A stretch of 64,000 nt of DNA from Oscillospiraceae bacterium. GTDB taxonomy: Bacteria > Bacillota > Clostridia > UBA1381 > UBA9506. The notes below the pieces were generated by a model. That model was not told the DNA's origin. It worked only from the letters and a program-made list of their open reading frames with translations, and ran no database searches. The stretch covers positions 24,760 to 88,759 of the forward strand of contig SVJJ01000007.1 in NCBI GenBank assembly GCA_015069045.1, in the 5' to 3' direction. Made by a program: the position numbers and the translations under genes. This document shows, piece by piece, positions 25,141 through 35,544 of the stretch (the first letter of the stretch is position 1; every line of letters begins with the position of its first letter).

Positions 25141-27993
25141 ATGCCAAAGGATCAGATATATATTAAGGGTGCCAAGGAACATAATTTAAAAAATATTGAC
25201 GTTACAATCCCCCGTGATAAGTTAGTTGTGCTTACCGGTCTTTCCGGTTCGGGGAAGTCCTCCCTTGCTTTTGATACAATTTATGCAGAAGGTCAAAGGC
25301 GTTATATGGAATCCCTTTCTTCCTATGCACGTCAATTTTTAGGGCAAATGGAAAAGCCTGATGTAGAGCTAATAGAAGGCCTCTCCCCTGCCATCAGCAT
25401 TGACCAAAAAACCACCAATAAAAATCCCCGTTCCACCGTGGGAACTGTAACGGAACTCTATGACTATCTCCGTTTACTCTATGCCCGTGTAGGCGTTCCT
25501 CACTGCCCGAAGTGTGGTAAGGAAATTAAAAAACAAACCGTAGACCAAATTGTGGACCAAGTTTTGTCCTTAACCGAAGGTACAAAATTTCAGGTGTTGG
25601 CACCGGTTGTTCGGGGTAAAAAAGGTGAACATCATAAGCTATTAGAGGATGCCAAACGAAGCGGCTTTGTCCGCGTGAAGGTAGACGGCATTGTATATGA
25701 CTTATCTGAGTCAATTCCTTTGGAAAAAAATAGAAAACATAATATTGAGATTGTGGTGGACCGTTTAATCGCGGGAGGTGACCACAAAAAACGCTTGGCC
25801 GATTCTGTTGAAACCGCACTGGGACTGACCTCCGGATTGGTTATGATTGATGTTATAAATGGGGAATCCATGCTGTTTAGCGAAAATTATGCCTGCGATG
25901 ATTGTGGTATTAGCTTAGAAGAACTCGCGCCTCGTATGTTCTCTTTTAACAGTCCTTTTGGCGCCTGTCCCCATTGTGCCGGGTTGGGAAACCAAATGAA
26001 AATTGATCCGGATCTTGTCATAAACTTTAAAAAATCTTTAAACGAAGGTGCCGTCGCAGCCATCGGTTGGGGCAATGCAGATAATACCGAAAGTGTTTCC
26101 CATATGTATTTTACTGCCCTTGCCCATCGCTACGAATTTTCTCTTGACACACCCCTTTGCGACCTGCCTAAAGACATTGTGAATATTTTACTCTACGGCA
26201 CCCAGGGAGAAAAACTTAATCTATCCTATGAGCGTTCTTATGGCACAGCCAGCTACAAAGCCGCCTTTGAGGGCATTATTAACAACTTGGAACGTCGTTA
26301 CAACGAAACCACCAGTGAATATATGAAGGCAGAGTATGAAAAGCTAATGACCTTTACAGATTGCCCCGAGTGTGGCGGCAAGCGTTTAAAGCCGGAGGCA
26401 TTGGCCGTTACCGTCGGCGGTCTGAATATTTGGGAAATGTGTCAGCTATCTGTTCGCGATTGCAGACAATTTTTTAAAGAGCTGACACTATCACCCAGGG
26501 AAACAACCATCGCACGTTTAATTTTAAAAGAAATTAATGAACGCTTAGGTTTTTTGGTAGATGTGGGCTTGGATTATCTGACTTTGGGACGAGCCGCAAG
26601 CACCCTATCCGGCGGCGAAGCACAGCGAATCCGTTTAGCCACACAAATCGGTTCCAGTCTAATGGGGGTTTTGTATATCCTAGATGAGCCTTCCATTGGG
26701 TTACATCAACGAGATAATGACCGCCTGCTTGCCACACTAAAACGTCTTCGCGATTTAGGAAACACCCTAATTGTAGTTGAACATGATGCTGACACCATGT
26801 TTGCAGCTGATTATATTATCGATATTGGCCCCGGTGCAGGCGTGCATGGCGGAGAAATTGTAGCCGCTGGCACTGTTGATGAAATTATGGCTAATGAAAA
26901 ATCCATAACCGGTCAGTATTTAAGCGGTCGCAAGGTAATTCCTCTCCCCACTGAGCGAAGACCGGGGAATGGGCACTTCTTGCAAATTAAAGGTGCTACC
27001 CAAAATAATTTAAAAAATGTGGATGTAAAGATTCCTTTAGGCACCTTTTGTGCCGTAACCGGTGTATCCGGCTCAGGAAAATCTTCCTTAGTCAATGAAA
27101 TTATATATAAATATCTGGCTCGTGAGCTAAATCGTGCCCATTTAGTGCCTGGCAAGGTAAAAGCCTTGACAGGTTTGGAACACCTAGATAAAGTCATAGA
27201 TATAGACCAATCCCCCATCGGTCGAACCCCTCGTTCTAACCCCGCCACCTATACCGGTTTGTTTACGGATATTCGTGAAGTATTTGCCAATGCAACCGAA
27301 TCTAAAATACGGGGATATAAGGCCGGTCGATTTAGTTTTAATGTAAAAGGCGGCCGTTGCGAGGCCTGTTCCGGAGATGGAATTATTAAGATCGAAATGC
27401 ATTTTTTACCGGATATTTATGTTCCTTGTGAAGTTTGTAAGGGAAAACGTTATAATCGGGAAACATTAGACGTAAAATATAAAGGAAAAAATATTCATGA
27501 AGTGCTGGAAATGACCGCCGAAGAAGGTCTAACCTTTTTCAAACATATACCCAAACTGGCACGAAAGCTACAGACATTATGCGATGTTGGGCTTTCCTAT
27601 GTTAAAATTGGTCAACCCTCTACTCAGCTTTCCGGTGGCGAGGCACAACGGGTTAAGTTGGCAACTGAATTGGCAAAGCGGGGTACAGGAAAAACAATTT
27701 ATATTTTAGACGAGCCTACAACAGGTCTGCATACTGCCGATGTTCATAAGCTGTTAGAAGTGCTGCAACGCCTTGTGGATGCCGGCAACACTGTTTTAGT
27801 CATCGAGCATAATTTGGATGTAATTAAATCTGCAGATTATGTGATAGATTTAGGACCAAAGGGCGGTGATGCCGGTGGTACTGTCGTGGTTACAGGTACC
27901 CCGGAAGAAATTTGCGCTTGCCCCCATTCATATACCGGTCAATATTTAAAGCGAGAGCTTGCCAAACACAAAAAGAAAGGGGTATTACAATGA
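25141..27993 (+). CDS. uvrA: Excinuclease ABC subunit A
   Basis: The 950-residue UvrA scans DNA for bulky lesions in nucleotide excision repair. It has two ABC modules: Walker [14 protein letters not shown] and [13 protein letters not shown], and signatures [17 protein letters not shown] and [17 protein letters not shown]. Zinc-binding CxxC pairs include CPKCGK, CDDCG/CPHC, CPEC and CEAC/CEVC. uvrB is not adjacent as it often is. The stop overlaps ispD by 4 bp (ATGA). Confidence 0.98.
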   Translation: MPKDQIYIKGAKEHNLKNIDVTIPRDKLVVLTGLSGSGKSSLAFDTIYAEGQRRYMESLSSYARQFLGQMEKPDVELIEGLSPAISIDQKTTNKNPRSTVGTVTELYDYLRLLYARVGVPHCPKCGKEIKKQTVDQIVDQVLSLTEGTKFQVLAPVVRGKKGEHHKLLEDAKRSGFVRVKVDGIVYDLSESIPLEKNRKHNIEIVVDRLIAGGDHKKRLADSVETALGLTSGLVMIDVINGESMLFSENYACDDCGISLEELAPRMFSFNSPFGACPHCAGLGNQMKIDPDLVINFKKSLNEGAVAAIGWGNADNTESVSHMYFTALAHRYEFSLDTPLCDLPKDIVNILLYGTQGEKLNLSYERSYGTASYKAAFEGIINNLERRYNETTSEYMKAEYEKLMTFTDCPECGGKRLKPEALAVTVGGLNIWEMCQLSVRDCRQFFKELTLSPRETTIARLILKEINERLGFLVDVGLDYLTLGRAASTLSGGEAQRIRLATQIGSSLMGVLYILDEPSIGLHQRDNDRLLATLKRLRDLGNTLIVVEHDADTMFAADYIIDIGPGAGVHGGEIVAAGTVDEIMANEKSITGQYLSGRKVIPLPTERRPGNGHFLQIKGATQNNLKNVDVKIPLGTFCAVTGVSGSGKSSLVNEIIYKYLARELNRAHLVPGKVKALTGLEHLDKVIDIDQSPIGRTPRSNPATYTGLFTDIREVFANATESKIRGYKAGRFSFNVKGGRCEACSGDGIIKIEMHFLPDIYVPCEVCKGKRYNRETLDVKYKGKNIHEVLEMTAEEGLTFFKHIPKLARKLQTLCDVGLSYVKIGQPSTQLSGGEAQRVKLATELAKRGTGKTIYILDEPTTGLHTADVHKLLEVLQRLVDAGNTVLVIEHNLDVIKSADYVIDLGPKGGDAGGTVVVTGTPEEICACPHSYTGQYLKRELAKHKKKGVLQ

Positions 27994-28706
27994 GGAAAAA
28001 AGCAGAAAACTCCCCCTATATCAGTTGCATTGTAGCCGCAGCCGGAAAAGGAAGCCGCATGGGTGCCGATGTGAATAAAATTTTCCTGGAATTCGGTGGT
28101 ATGCCTGTGTTGGCACACACTCTTTTGGCTTTAGAGCGGTGTGATGCTATTCATGAAATTGTTATTGTTACCTCAGAGGAGGATATGCTTGGATGTAAGG
28201 ATATCGCTGCTGAATTTAGCATTAATAAGGTCAAAACAATCACCTTAGGCGGTGCCATGCGACAGGATTCCGTACGCAATGCGCTGCAAGAAATTTCACC
28301 CAAGACAGAAATTGTTTTAATTCATGATGGTGCTCGTCCTTTGCTTACCGAGGATGTGATTCAAAGCGTGATTAGAGGCGTAGAAGAGCACAAGGCTGCT
28401 GCTGCAGGTGTTGCCTGTAAAAACACTTTAAAAATTGCTGATGATGAGCAATTTATTCTCTCCACCCCTGATCGCAACCATATGTATGAGATTCAAACTC
28501 CACAAGGGTTTAATAGAGATTTAATTATTCTTGCCCATCAAAAAGCCGTGGAAAATCACATACAAGCCACAGACGATTGCTATTTAGCAGAGCAATTGGG
28601 CATACCCGTTAAAATTGTACCGGGTGACTATCGAAATATTAAAATAACCACGCCGGAGGATTTGGCCTTGGCTGAACTATTTTGGGAAATACACCAAGAA
28701 AGATAG
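27990..28706 (+). CDS. ispD: 2-C-methyl-D-erythritol 4-phosphate cytidylyltransferase
   Basis: This 238-residue MEP-pathway enzyme joins MEP and CTP to give CDP-ME. The CTP-binding motif [11 protein letters not shown] with the downstream Lys and IHDGARPL are intact. I start it at ATG 27990, which overlaps the uvrA stop (ATGA) and follows AAAGGGG; the track start at 27912 lies inside uvrA. It is followed 14 bp later by ispF. Confidence 0.96.
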   Translation: MRKKAENSPYISCIVAAAGKGSRMGADVNKIFLEFGGMPVLAHTLLALERCDAIHEIVIVTSEEDMLGCKDIAAEFSINKVKTITLGGAMRQDSVRNALQEISPKTEIVLIHDGARPLLTEDVIQSVIRGVEEHKAAAAGVACKNTLKIADDEQFILSTPDRNHMYEIQTPQGFNRDLIILAHQKAVENHIQATDDCYLAEQLGIPVKIVPGDYRNIKITTPEDLALAELFWEIHQER

Positions 28707-28720
28707 GAGGCTACATACCC

Positions 28721-29215
28721 ATGAATCAGCAATTTGATATTCGCATTGGTCACGGCTACGATGTCCACCGCTTAGTGACAGGACGGCCTTTAATGATAGG
28801 CGGTATAGAAATACCCTATGAAAAAGGATTATTGGGACACTCGGATGCCGACGTTCTTTTGCATGCTTTAATGGATGCAATGTTGGGTGCATTAGCGTTA
28901 GGCGACATTGGTACTCACTTTCCTGATACAGATGATTCCTACCGAGGAGCAAATAGTTTGCATTTATTAAATAAAGTGAATGATCTGATACACCAACAAG
29001 GATATACTGTAACAAATGCCGATATAACACTGTTAGCTCAAGCGCCCAAACTGGCCCCATATATTGCAAATATGCGGGCTACGATCGCCAAAACACTGCA
29101 GCTGCCCTTAGCATCTATATCTGTAAAAGCTACAACAACCGAAAAACTGGGATATGAAGGCCGTGGTGAAGGGATTAGTTGTCATGCTGTTTGTTTATTG
29201 AAAAATTTGTCTTAG
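28721..29215 (+). CDS. ispF: 2-C-methyl-D-erythritol 2,4-cyclodiphosphate synthase
   Basis: The 164-residue trimeric enzyme converts CDP-ME 2-phosphate to MEcPP. Metal ligands lie in GHGYDVHRL, and the [19 protein letters not shown] block is complete. The start at ATG 28721 follows TAGGAGG; the earlier track start overlaps ispD without a ribosome site. It forms the uvrA-ispD-ispF transcription unit. Confidence 0.97.
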   Translation: MNQQFDIRIGHGYDVHRLVTGRPLMIGGIEIPYEKGLLGHSDADVLLHALMDAMLGALALGDIGTHFPDTDDSYRGANSLHLLNKVNDLIHQQGYTVTNADITLLAQAPKLAPYIANMRATIAKTLQLPLASISVKATTTEKLGYEGRGEGISCHAVCLLKNLS

Positions 29216-29218
29216 TTC

Positions 29219-29247
29219 TTGCTATTTTGTATGAGATTTGATATAAT
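29219..29247 (+). promoter_or_regulatory. Sigma-A promoter of cysE-cysS-mrnC
   Basis: TTGCTA (29219-29224) and TATAAT (29242-29247), spacer 17 bp, extended TGa. Confidence 0.8.
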
Positions 29248-29266
29248 AGTATAGATGTTACCTTTC

Positions 29267-29295
29267 GTGTGATTTTATGGATAATAAAACCACAC
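29267..29295 (+). other. 5' UTR hairpin before cysE
   Basis: GTGTGATTTTAT and ATAAAACCACAC can pair (11 of 12 positions) around a GGATA loop. The stem ends 7 nt before the GGAGG of cysE. There is no T-run and no T-box feature. Confidence 0.5.
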
Positions 29296-29314
29296 AAAAT
29301 CGGAGGGAATGCCA

Positions 29315-29956
29315 TTGTTTAACAACATAAAAAGCGATATAAAAGCAATTCGTGACAGAGATCCGGCAGCACGAAGTTCCCTTGAGGTCTTTTTTATGTA
29401 TTCAGGATTTCACGCTGTTTGTTGGCATCGTGTTGCCCATCGCTTATATAAAAACCATTTCTTCGGCTTAGCACGGTTTATTTCACAGCTCAACCGTTTT
29501 TTCACCGGTATTGAAATTCACCCGGGTGCTACTATTGGACGTGGCCTCTTTATTGATCATGGTATGGGGGTTGTGATTGGTGAAACAACTGAAATCGGCG
29601 AAAATTGTACCCTCTATCAGGGCGTTACATTGGGTGGTACAGGCAAGGAGAGCGGTAAACGTCATCCTACTTTAGGCAACAATGTAATGGTGGGAAGTGG
29701 TGCCAAGGTATTGGGGCCCTTTAAAGTGGGCGATAATTCCAAGATTGCTGCCGGAGCTGTGGTACTCAGCGAAGTTCCTCCCAACTCTACTTGTGTGGGT
29801 GTACCGGCTCGTATTGTTAAAATTAATAATAAACGTGTTAGTGATTTAGATCAAATACATATTCCTGATCCTGTTTCGCAGGAGTTATGTCGTTTAGAAG
29901 CACGGCTGGCTAAAATGGAGAAAAAGCTTGCCGAACAAAATAATGATGAAAAATAG
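29315..29956 (+). CDS. cysE: Serine O-acetyltransferase
   Basis: The 213-residue enzyme makes O-acetylserine from serine and acetyl-CoA, feeding cysteine synthesis. After an N-terminal helical domain ([20 protein letters not shown]) it has the left-handed beta-helix with [20 protein letters not shown] and the [12 protein letters not shown] loop. I prefer TTG 29315: it is 8 nt from GGAGG and gives the usual MF start, while ATG 29309 is only 2 nt away. It precedes cysS with a 33-bp gap, coupling cysteine synthesis to its tRNA charging. Confidence 0.94.
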   Translation: MFNNIKSDIKAIRDRDPAARSSLEVFFMYSGFHAVCWHRVAHRLYKNHFFGLARFISQLNRFFTGIEIHPGATIGRGLFIDHGMGVVIGETTEIGENCTLYQGVTLGGTGKESGKRHPTLGNNVMVGSGAKVLGPFKVGDNSKIAAGAVVLSEVPPNSTCVGVPARIVKINNKRVSDLDQIHIPDPVSQELCRLEARLAKMEKKLAEQNNDEK

Positions 29957-29989
29957 ACGTATATAGATACAAAAAAGGATGGTTTTCAT

Positions 29990-31405
29990 ATGAAGCTTTA
30001 TAACACAATGACTCGACAAAAAGAAGAATTTATTCCCTTGGTACCCGGTGAAGTTAAAATGTATTCCTGTGGTCCAACTGTATATAATTTTTTTCATATT
30101 GGCAATGCTCGTCCCTTTATTATTTTTGATACACTGCGCCGGTACTTAGAATATACAGGTTATAAGGTAACCTTTGTTCAAAACTTTACCGATATTGACG
30201 ATAAAATGATTAAGAATGCTAACGAACAAGGTGTAACTGTTCGGGAGCTTGCAGATAAATACATTGCTGAGTACTACAAAGATGCTCAGGGACTTTCCAT
30301 TCGTGAGGCTTCTGTTCATCCTCGTGCAACGGAAAATATTGATGCGATTATTGATACCATTAAAACTCTGATTGATAAAGGTTATGCCTACGAAGCAGAA
30401 GGTGACGTCTACTTTGAAACCCGTCGTTTTGCCGAATATGGTAAACTATCTGGTCAACCCTTAGAGGATTTGGCCGCTGGCGCCCGCATTGGGATTGATG
30501 AGCGAAAGAAAAATCCTATGGACTTTGCCTTATGGAAAAATAAGAAGGAAGGGGAACCCGCCTGGGAAAGTCCTTGGGGTGAGGGAAGACCCGGCTGGCA
30601 CATTGAATGTTCTGCCATGGTAAACCGCTATTTAGGCGAAACAATTGATATTCACTCCGGCGGACAAGACCTTATATTTCCCCATCATGAAAATGAAATT
30701 GCACAAAGCGAATGTGCAACCGGCAAACCTTTTGCTCGTTATTGGATGCATAATGGATATATTAATGTAAATAACGAAAAAATGGCTAAATCAAAAGGTA
30801 ACTTCTTTACCGTCCGTGATGTAGCCGCTAAATATGATTACGAAGTGATTCGTTTCTTTATGCTCTCCGCCCACTATCGCAGTGCCATCAATTTTTCTGA
30901 TGAACTGCTAAAACAGTCGGAGACCGGTTTAGAGCGATTATACACTTGCCTCTATAATTTGGAGTTTATGCAAGCAAAGGCCCAGAAAAAAGATGTGGTT
31001 GACGAGGAAAAAGCCCTGATTGCACAGTTGGATGAATTTTCTAAGGATTTCCGTCGTGCCATGGATGATGATTTAAACACGGCTGATGCCATTGCTGTTC
31101 TTTTTGAATTAGCCCGTTTTGTTAATTCCAACATTACAGCAGATAGTGCGCCGGCTGTCATTGAAACTGCAATAGATAAAATTCGTGAATTAGGTACTGT
31201 TTTAGGAATTTTGTATAAAAAGCAAGAAGATAGTTTAAGCGACCAGGTCAAAGATTTACTGCAAAAGCGTAAAGAGGCTCGTCAGAATAAGGACTGGGCA
31301 AAGTCTGATGCCTTACGGGACGAGTTGAAAGCATTAGGTGTAGAGGTTTTAGATACACGCCAGGGCATGAAGGTCAACATAAAGAGGTCTACCCATGAAT
31401 CATAA
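29990..31405 (+). CDS. cysS: Cysteinyl-tRNA synthetase
   Basis: The 471-residue class I synthetase has N-terminal [18 protein letters not shown] (HIGH-like motif HIGN with a zinc Cys), the zinc ligands ECSAM and FPHHENE, and KMAKSKGN as the KMSKS loop. It lies between cysE and mrnC, the classic cysE-cysS-yazC order of Firmicutes. Confidence 0.97.
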   Translation: MKLYNTMTRQKEEFIPLVPGEVKMYSCGPTVYNFFHIGNARPFIIFDTLRRYLEYTGYKVTFVQNFTDIDDKMIKNANEQGVTVRELADKYIAEYYKDAQGLSIREASVHPRATENIDAIIDTIKTLIDKGYAYEAEGDVYFETRRFAEYGKLSGQPLEDLAAGARIGIDERKKNPMDFALWKNKKEGEPAWESPWGEGRPGWHIECSAMVNRYLGETIDIHSGGQDLIFPHHENEIAQSECATGKPFARYWMHNGYINVNNEKMAKSKGNFFTVRDVAAKYDYEVIRFFMLSAHYRSAINFSDELLKQSETGLERLYTCLYNLEFMQAKAQKKDVVDEEKALIAQLDEFSKDFRRAMDDDLNTADAIAVLFELARFVNSNITADSAPAVIETAIDKIRELGTVLGILYKKQEDSLSDQVKDLLQKRKEARQNKDWAKSDALRDELKALGVEVLDTRQGMKVNIKRSTHES

Positions 31406-31817
31406 CACCTTTCCCGCCATGGATGCCGCAACAGCAGGGGGCTATTCACCCCTGGCCTTAGCCTTTATTGGTGATGCAGTATATGAAACCTATGTACGGA
31501 CAAAAATTTTGCTTAAAGCAAACATGTCCGCTAATAAATTGCATCGGGAAGCTGTTCAATATGTAAGAGCATCTGCCCAAAGTCTTGCCACGAAGGCTCT
31601 TTTGCCGATACTAAACGGTGAGGAAGAGTCGATTTATAAACGAGGACGCAATGCCCATTCTGCCTCTGTTCCCAAGCATGCAGACATAACAGAATATCGT
31701 GCAGCCACCGGTTTTGAGACCCTTATTGGGTATTTATATTTAAGCGCACAAACGGAAAGAGTATATGAATTAATGGACCTGGCCTATAACACCATTACCG
31801 ACTCCTTAATAAAATAA
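31395..31817 (+). CDS. mrnC: Mini-ribonuclease III
   Basis: The 140-residue RNase III-like nuclease lacks a double-strand RNA-binding domain. It matures 23S rRNA precursor in B. subtilis. The catalytic segment [14 protein letters not shown] is present, and a second RNase III-type helix lies near [17 protein letters not shown]. It overlaps cysS by 11 bp. Synteny after cysS supports the call. Confidence 0.95.
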   Translation: MNHNTFPAMDAATAGGYSPLALAFIGDAVYETYVRTKILLKANMSANKLHREAVQYVRASAQSLATKALLPILNGEEESIYKRGRNAHSASVPKHADITEYRAATGFETLIGYLYLSAQTERVYELMDLAYNTITDSLIK

Positions 31818-31832
31818 TTTTCCCTGCTCCCC

Positions 31833-31879
31833 CAAAAAATCACTGGTACATATTATATACAATATGGGGTGATTTTTTG
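31833..31879 (+). other. Inverted repeat enclosing the ribosome site and start of the YitT-like gene
   Basis: CAAAAAATCAC (31833-31843) is the exact reverse complement of GTGATTTTTTG (31869-31879), with a 25-nt loop. The right arm covers part of the GGGGTGA ribosome site and the TTG start, so folding could block translation. Confidence 0.55.
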
Positions 31880-32731
31880 AAAAAAATATTGGGAAAATTG
31901 AAAATATATGGTATAATACTATTTGGAGCATGGCTTGCGGCTATTGGTGTCAGCCTTTTTTTAACTCCCGCACAGATGGTAGCTGGTGGCTTATCCGGCA
32001 TTGGTATTATCGTAAATAGTGTAATCGGCTTACCGGTTGGAACATTTGTTTTACTTATCAATATTCCGTTGTTTTTAACCGGATATAAAACTTTGGGTGC
32101 TGATTTTTTTTGGAAGTCCCTGTTGGGTGCTCTTGTTTTTTCGATTTTAACAGATTTGATGGCATTGTGGCCACCTATAACCGAAAATTTGTTTCTCTGT
32201 GCCATATTCGGCGGTGGACTGCTTGGAGTCGGGATTGGTCTTATCTTGCTGCAGGGTGCTACCACTGGCGGCACTGATATTGTTGCAGAGCTTTTATGTA
32301 AGTCTGTTCCTCTATTTAGTATAGGAAAGTGGATTTTAATATTAGATGCAGGAATCGTTTTGCTGGCAGGCATCGTATTTCACAATTGGGAAAGTTGTTT
32401 ATATGATATAATTGCTACAATTATAGCTGCCATTACGTTAGAATTGGTGATACAACGCAGCGACCTTGCAAATATAGTCTATATTATATCTCATAAATCC
32501 CAGGCAATTGCAGAGGATATTGTGAGCGAATTAGGTCGCAGTGTAACTGCTTTTACCATGGCCGATACTCCTGAAAACAGGAATGTCTCCATGGTAATGT
32601 GTGTCATTCATCACTACGAAATCGTGAAGCTTGAGAAAATAATTAAGCGACACGATGTAAACTCGTTTATTATCTTTTCCACTGCACATCAGGTGGTGGG
32701 TAAGGGTTTTAAAACATATTCGATAAATTAA
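31877..32731 (+). CDS. YitT family membrane protein
   Basis: The 284-residue protein has five or six transmembrane helices in the first 180 residues (for example IYGIILFGAWLAAIGVSLFL) and a C-terminal cytoplasmic DUF2179 domain (about 200-284, ending HQVVGKGFKTYSIN). The glycine-rich LQGATTGGTDIVAELL is typical of the family, whose substrate is not established. Translation appears to begin at TTG 31877 after GGGGTGA. It lies 59 bp after mrnC and just before the transketolase genes. Confidence 0.88.
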   Translation: MKKILGKLKIYGIILFGAWLAAIGVSLFLTPAQMVAGGLSGIGIIVNSVIGLPVGTFVLLINIPLFLTGYKTLGADFFWKSLLGALVFSILTDLMALWPPITENLFLCAIFGGGLLGVGIGLILLQGATTGGTDIVAELLCKSVPLFSIGKWILILDAGIVLLAGIVFHNWESCLYDIIATIIAAITLELVIQRSDLANIVYIISHKSQAIAEDIVSELGRSVTAFTMADTPENRNVSMVMCVIHHYEIVKLEKIIKRHDVNSFIIFSTAHQVVGKGFKTYSIN

Positions 32732-32752
32732 TTTTTGAAAGGGGCGAGAAAA

Positions 32753-33601
32753 GTGGATAAGAAAAGAGTCAGAGAGCTGAAAATTACAGCTAATAAAATT
32801 CGTAAGAATGCTCTCACCGCTGTATACAGCGCTTCTTCCGGTCATCCGGGAGGTTCTTTATCCATCGCGGACGTTTTGTCCGTACTGTACTTTGAGGTCA
32901 TGAATGTTGACCCCAAAAATCCAAAAATGGAGGATCGTGACCGGTTTGTTCTTTCTAAAGGGCATTGTACTCCTGCACTGTATGGTACATTAGCAGAAAG
33001 AGGATTTTTCCCTGTTGCTGATTGTGCTACCTTCCGCAGAGCAGATAGCTACCTGCAAGGTCATCCCGATATGAAGGGCGTTCCCGGTGTAGATATGTCC
33101 ACCGGTTCCTTGGGTCAAGGTATTTGCGCAGCCAATGGTATGGCGTTGGCCGGCAAAATTGACAAGAAGGATTATCGTGTTTATGCCATCTTAGGTGATG
33201 GTGAATTAGAAGAGGGTCAGGTTTGGGAGGCTGCTATGTTTGCTGCCCATTATAAGTTGGACAACCTCACCGCCTTTGTTGATTTTAATGGTTTGCAAAT
33301 TGATGGCGACATTGAAAAGGTTATGTCCCCCCTACCCATTGACGAAAAGTTTAAAGCGTTTAATTGGCATGTAATTGTAACAGATGCCCATGATCCCGAA
33401 AAGCTATATGATGCTATTTGCGAAGCTAAGACTGTTAAGGACAAGCCAACCGTAGTTATTATGAAGAGCGTAAAGGGAAAAGGTGTTTCCTTTATGGAAA
33501 ATCAGGCTTCCTGGCATGGTTCTGCCCCCAATGAAGAGCAGTATAACCAGGCAATCAGCGAGCTTGATGCGCAAATTAAAGAAATGGAGGTAGAAGGCTA
33601 A
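32753..33601 (+). CDS. Transketolase, N-terminal subunit
   Basis: The 282-residue chain is the thiamine-diphosphate-binding half of a split transketolase of the pentose phosphate pathway. It contains GHPGGSLSIADVLSVLYF, the GDGELEEGQVWEAA ThDP motif and DFNGLQIDG. GTG 32753 is preferred over TTG 32735 because AAAGGGGCG lies 8-9 nt upstream. Its stop overlaps the next ATG by one base (TAATG), consistent with a tight two-subunit complex. Confidence 0.94.
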   Translation: MDKKRVRELKITANKIRKNALTAVYSASSGHPGGSLSIADVLSVLYFEVMNVDPKNPKMEDRDRFVLSKGHCTPALYGTLAERGFFPVADCATFRRADSYLQGHPDMKGVPGVDMSTGSLGQGICAANGMALAGKIDKKDYRVYAILGDGELEEGQVWEAAMFAAHYKLDNLTAFVDFNGLQIDGDIEKVMSPLPIDEKFKAFNWHVIVTDAHDPEKLYDAICEAKTVKDKPTVVIMKSVKGKGVSFMENQASWHGSAPNEEQYNQAISELDAQIKEMEVEG

Positions 33602-34539
33602 TGGGAAAAATTGCAACAAGAGAAGCATACGGATTGGCTTTGGCCGAATTCGGTGAAAAATACGATATCGTTGTATTCGATGCTGACCTCTCCAAATCCA
33701 CTAAAACAGATACCTTTAAAAAGAAATTCCCCGAACGGTTCTTTAATGCCGGCATCGCAGAAGCCAGCATGATGACAACTGCTGCAGGCTTAGCTGCTTG
33801 CGGAAAAACCGTTTTTGCCAGCTCCTTTGCTATGTTTGCCGCTGGCCGTGCCTTTGAGCAGATCAGAAACTCTATTGGCTACCCTAACTTAAACGTTAAA
33901 ATCGGTGCAACTCATGCCGGTATTTCCGTTGGTGAAGATGGTGCCAGCCATCAGTGCCTGGAGGATATTGGTATTATGCGTACCATTCCTAACATGACCA
34001 TTATTAACCCTGCTGATGCTACCGAGTCCATTTTGGCTGTTGAAGCTGCGATTAAACACCATGGTCCTGTATATCTTCGTTTCGGTCGTTTAGCTGTTCC
34101 TGAGCTGTTTGATCGTGCTACTTACAAGTTTGAGTTAGGCAAGGGTGTTGAATTAGAAGCCGGTACTGATGTAACCATTGTTGCCACCGGTTTAATGGTT
34201 CCCGAAGCATTAGAGGCCAAGAAGATTTTGGCAGAGTCCGGTATTAACGCCCGTGTAATTAACATCCATACAATTAAGCCTATTGATAAGGATATTTTAA
34301 TTAAGGCTGCTAAAGAAACAGGCGCTATTGTAACCGCTGAAGAGCACAACATCATTGGTGGTTTGGGAAGTGCCGTAGCAGAAGTTCTCTGCGAAAACTA
34401 TCCCGTTCCGCTGGTTCGTGTGGGTACCCAGGATAAGTTCGGCAAATCCGGTAAACCTGCTGTTCTTCTGGAGGAATATGGCTTAACAGCTGCAAACATC
34501 GCTGCGCAGGCTAAAAAAGCCATAGATATGAAAAAGTAA
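33601..34539 (+). CDS. Transketolase, C-terminal subunit
   Basis: The 312-residue chain holds the pyrimidine-binding domain (GIAEASMMTTAAGLAACGKT with the catalytic Glu) and the C-terminal transketolase domain (about 185-312). It pairs with the upstream N-terminal subunit, together matching a single-chain transketolase. Split enzymes are common in Clostridia. A strong terminator follows. Confidence 0.95.
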   Translation: MGKIATREAYGLALAEFGEKYDIVVFDADLSKSTKTDTFKKKFPERFFNAGIAEASMMTTAAGLAACGKTVFASSFAMFAAGRAFEQIRNSIGYPNLNVKIGATHAGISVGEDGASHQCLEDIGIMRTIPNMTIINPADATESILAVEAAIKHHGPVYLRFGRLAVPELFDRATYKFELGKGVELEAGTDVTIVATGLMVPEALEAKKILAESGINARVINIHTIKPIDKDILIKAAKETGAIVTAEEHNIIGGLGSAVAEVLCENYPVPLVRVGTQDKFGKSGKPAVLLEEYGLTAANIAAQAKKAIDMKK

Positions 34540-34556
34540 TCATACAAGCAAACTAA

Positions 34557-34596
34557 ATGGGGCTGTAGCAAATTGCTACAGCCCCATAATTTTTTT
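34557..34596. terminator. Bidirectional terminator after the transketolase genes
   Basis: GGGGCTGTAGCA and TGCTACAGCCCC form a perfect stem followed by ATAATTTTTTT; it can also serve the convergent minus-strand operon. Confidence 0.93.
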
Positions 34597-34613
34597 AAAG
34601 TTATGAACAACGC

Positions 34614-35516
34614 CTATGCTATCATTAACGCTTTAACCACTTGATAATAAGCATTTAAAAAGGTTACAGCATGCTCAACACCTTCTACAGTTTGAGGAAC
34701 ATAAAACAATTCTGTTGTTTCGCCGAAGGGAATAGGGAATGCAATAATGTTTCCTTCGGCATTCGTAACCAGTTTTTGAATCTCTTTATCATTCTCAATT
34801 AAAGCCGCAACATCCGGTGCAAGGGTTGCTAAATAGGGTGATAAATTCGCTAACAAACCATCTGCAATGCCGGAAACGGCTAACTCACCAGTATCATAGA
34901 TAACAGTTGAATCCCCGCCACTTAAGGAAACTCGGCACCATTCAGTATGTTGTTCTGCAACGCTGGGAACCAGCTCCACATAGGTTTCTGACAAAGCAGA
35001 GGCAATCTGTAGGATATGATGCAGATTTTGATTGTCGCCCGGCACTAAGATGCGCATAGAATACACCGGCAATGCCTGAACGAATACAACAGATGCGTAC
35101 ACTGTACCATCTTCATTAAATTCTTCTTTAAAGTCAACCTGGCAATTAAGTTGTTCAGCAAAAAAGCGAACGGGAACATAGAATGTTCCTGCCACCTCAC
35201 GAGGGGCAATTTCCATTTCCACAGTCTGTTCGCCAATGGTACAGGTTGCCTCACCACATGTATAAACTATGGTGCCAATGGTAAAAATACCATCTTCGTA
35301 GCTGTACGGAACACCTAAAGCATCGCACAAAGCCTGAGCAGAAGCTAAGGCCCGATCTTGTTCCACCAAAAGTCCGTTTTCTAATGTAACGATTTGACCG
35401 TTAACAATTAAATTCCAACCAGGCGAAAGGGTCTGAGAACTCGTTTCTGTTTCTGCCATAACCGGCAGAGGAAGTAAACACAGGCACAACAAAAGTGATA
35501 TTAAGACCTTTTTCAT
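34614..35516 (-). CDS. Secreted protein with copper amine oxidase N-terminal-like (stalk) domain
   Basis: The 300-residue protein has a cleavable signal peptide (MKKVLISLLLCLCLLPLPVMA). Residues about 30-140 form two beta units with the EVAGTFYVPVRFFAEQLNCQV pattern of Cu_amine_oxidN1 stalk domains, used in many Clostridial surface proteins. The C-terminal half (about 150-300) shows no family I recognise. It is the last gene of carD-zapA-gerM-like and probably works at the cell surface. Confidence 0.7.
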   Translation of the reverse strand: MKKVLISLLLCLCLLPLPVMAETETSSQTLSPGWNLIVNGQIVTLENGLLVEQDRALASAQALCDALGVPYSYEDGIFTIGTIVYTCGEATCTIGEQTVEMEIAPREVAGTFYVPVRFFAEQLNCQVDFKEEFNEDGTVYASVVFVQALPVYSMRILVPGDNQNLHHILQIASALSETYVELVPSVAEQHTEWCRVSLSGGDSTVIYDTGELAVSGIADGLLANLSPYLATLAPDVAALIENDKEIQKLVTNAEGNIIAFPIPFGETTELFYVPQTVEGVEHAVTFLNAYYQVVKALMIA

Positions 35517-35544
35517 AAATTCTCCTCTTTCCTTACATAAATTT

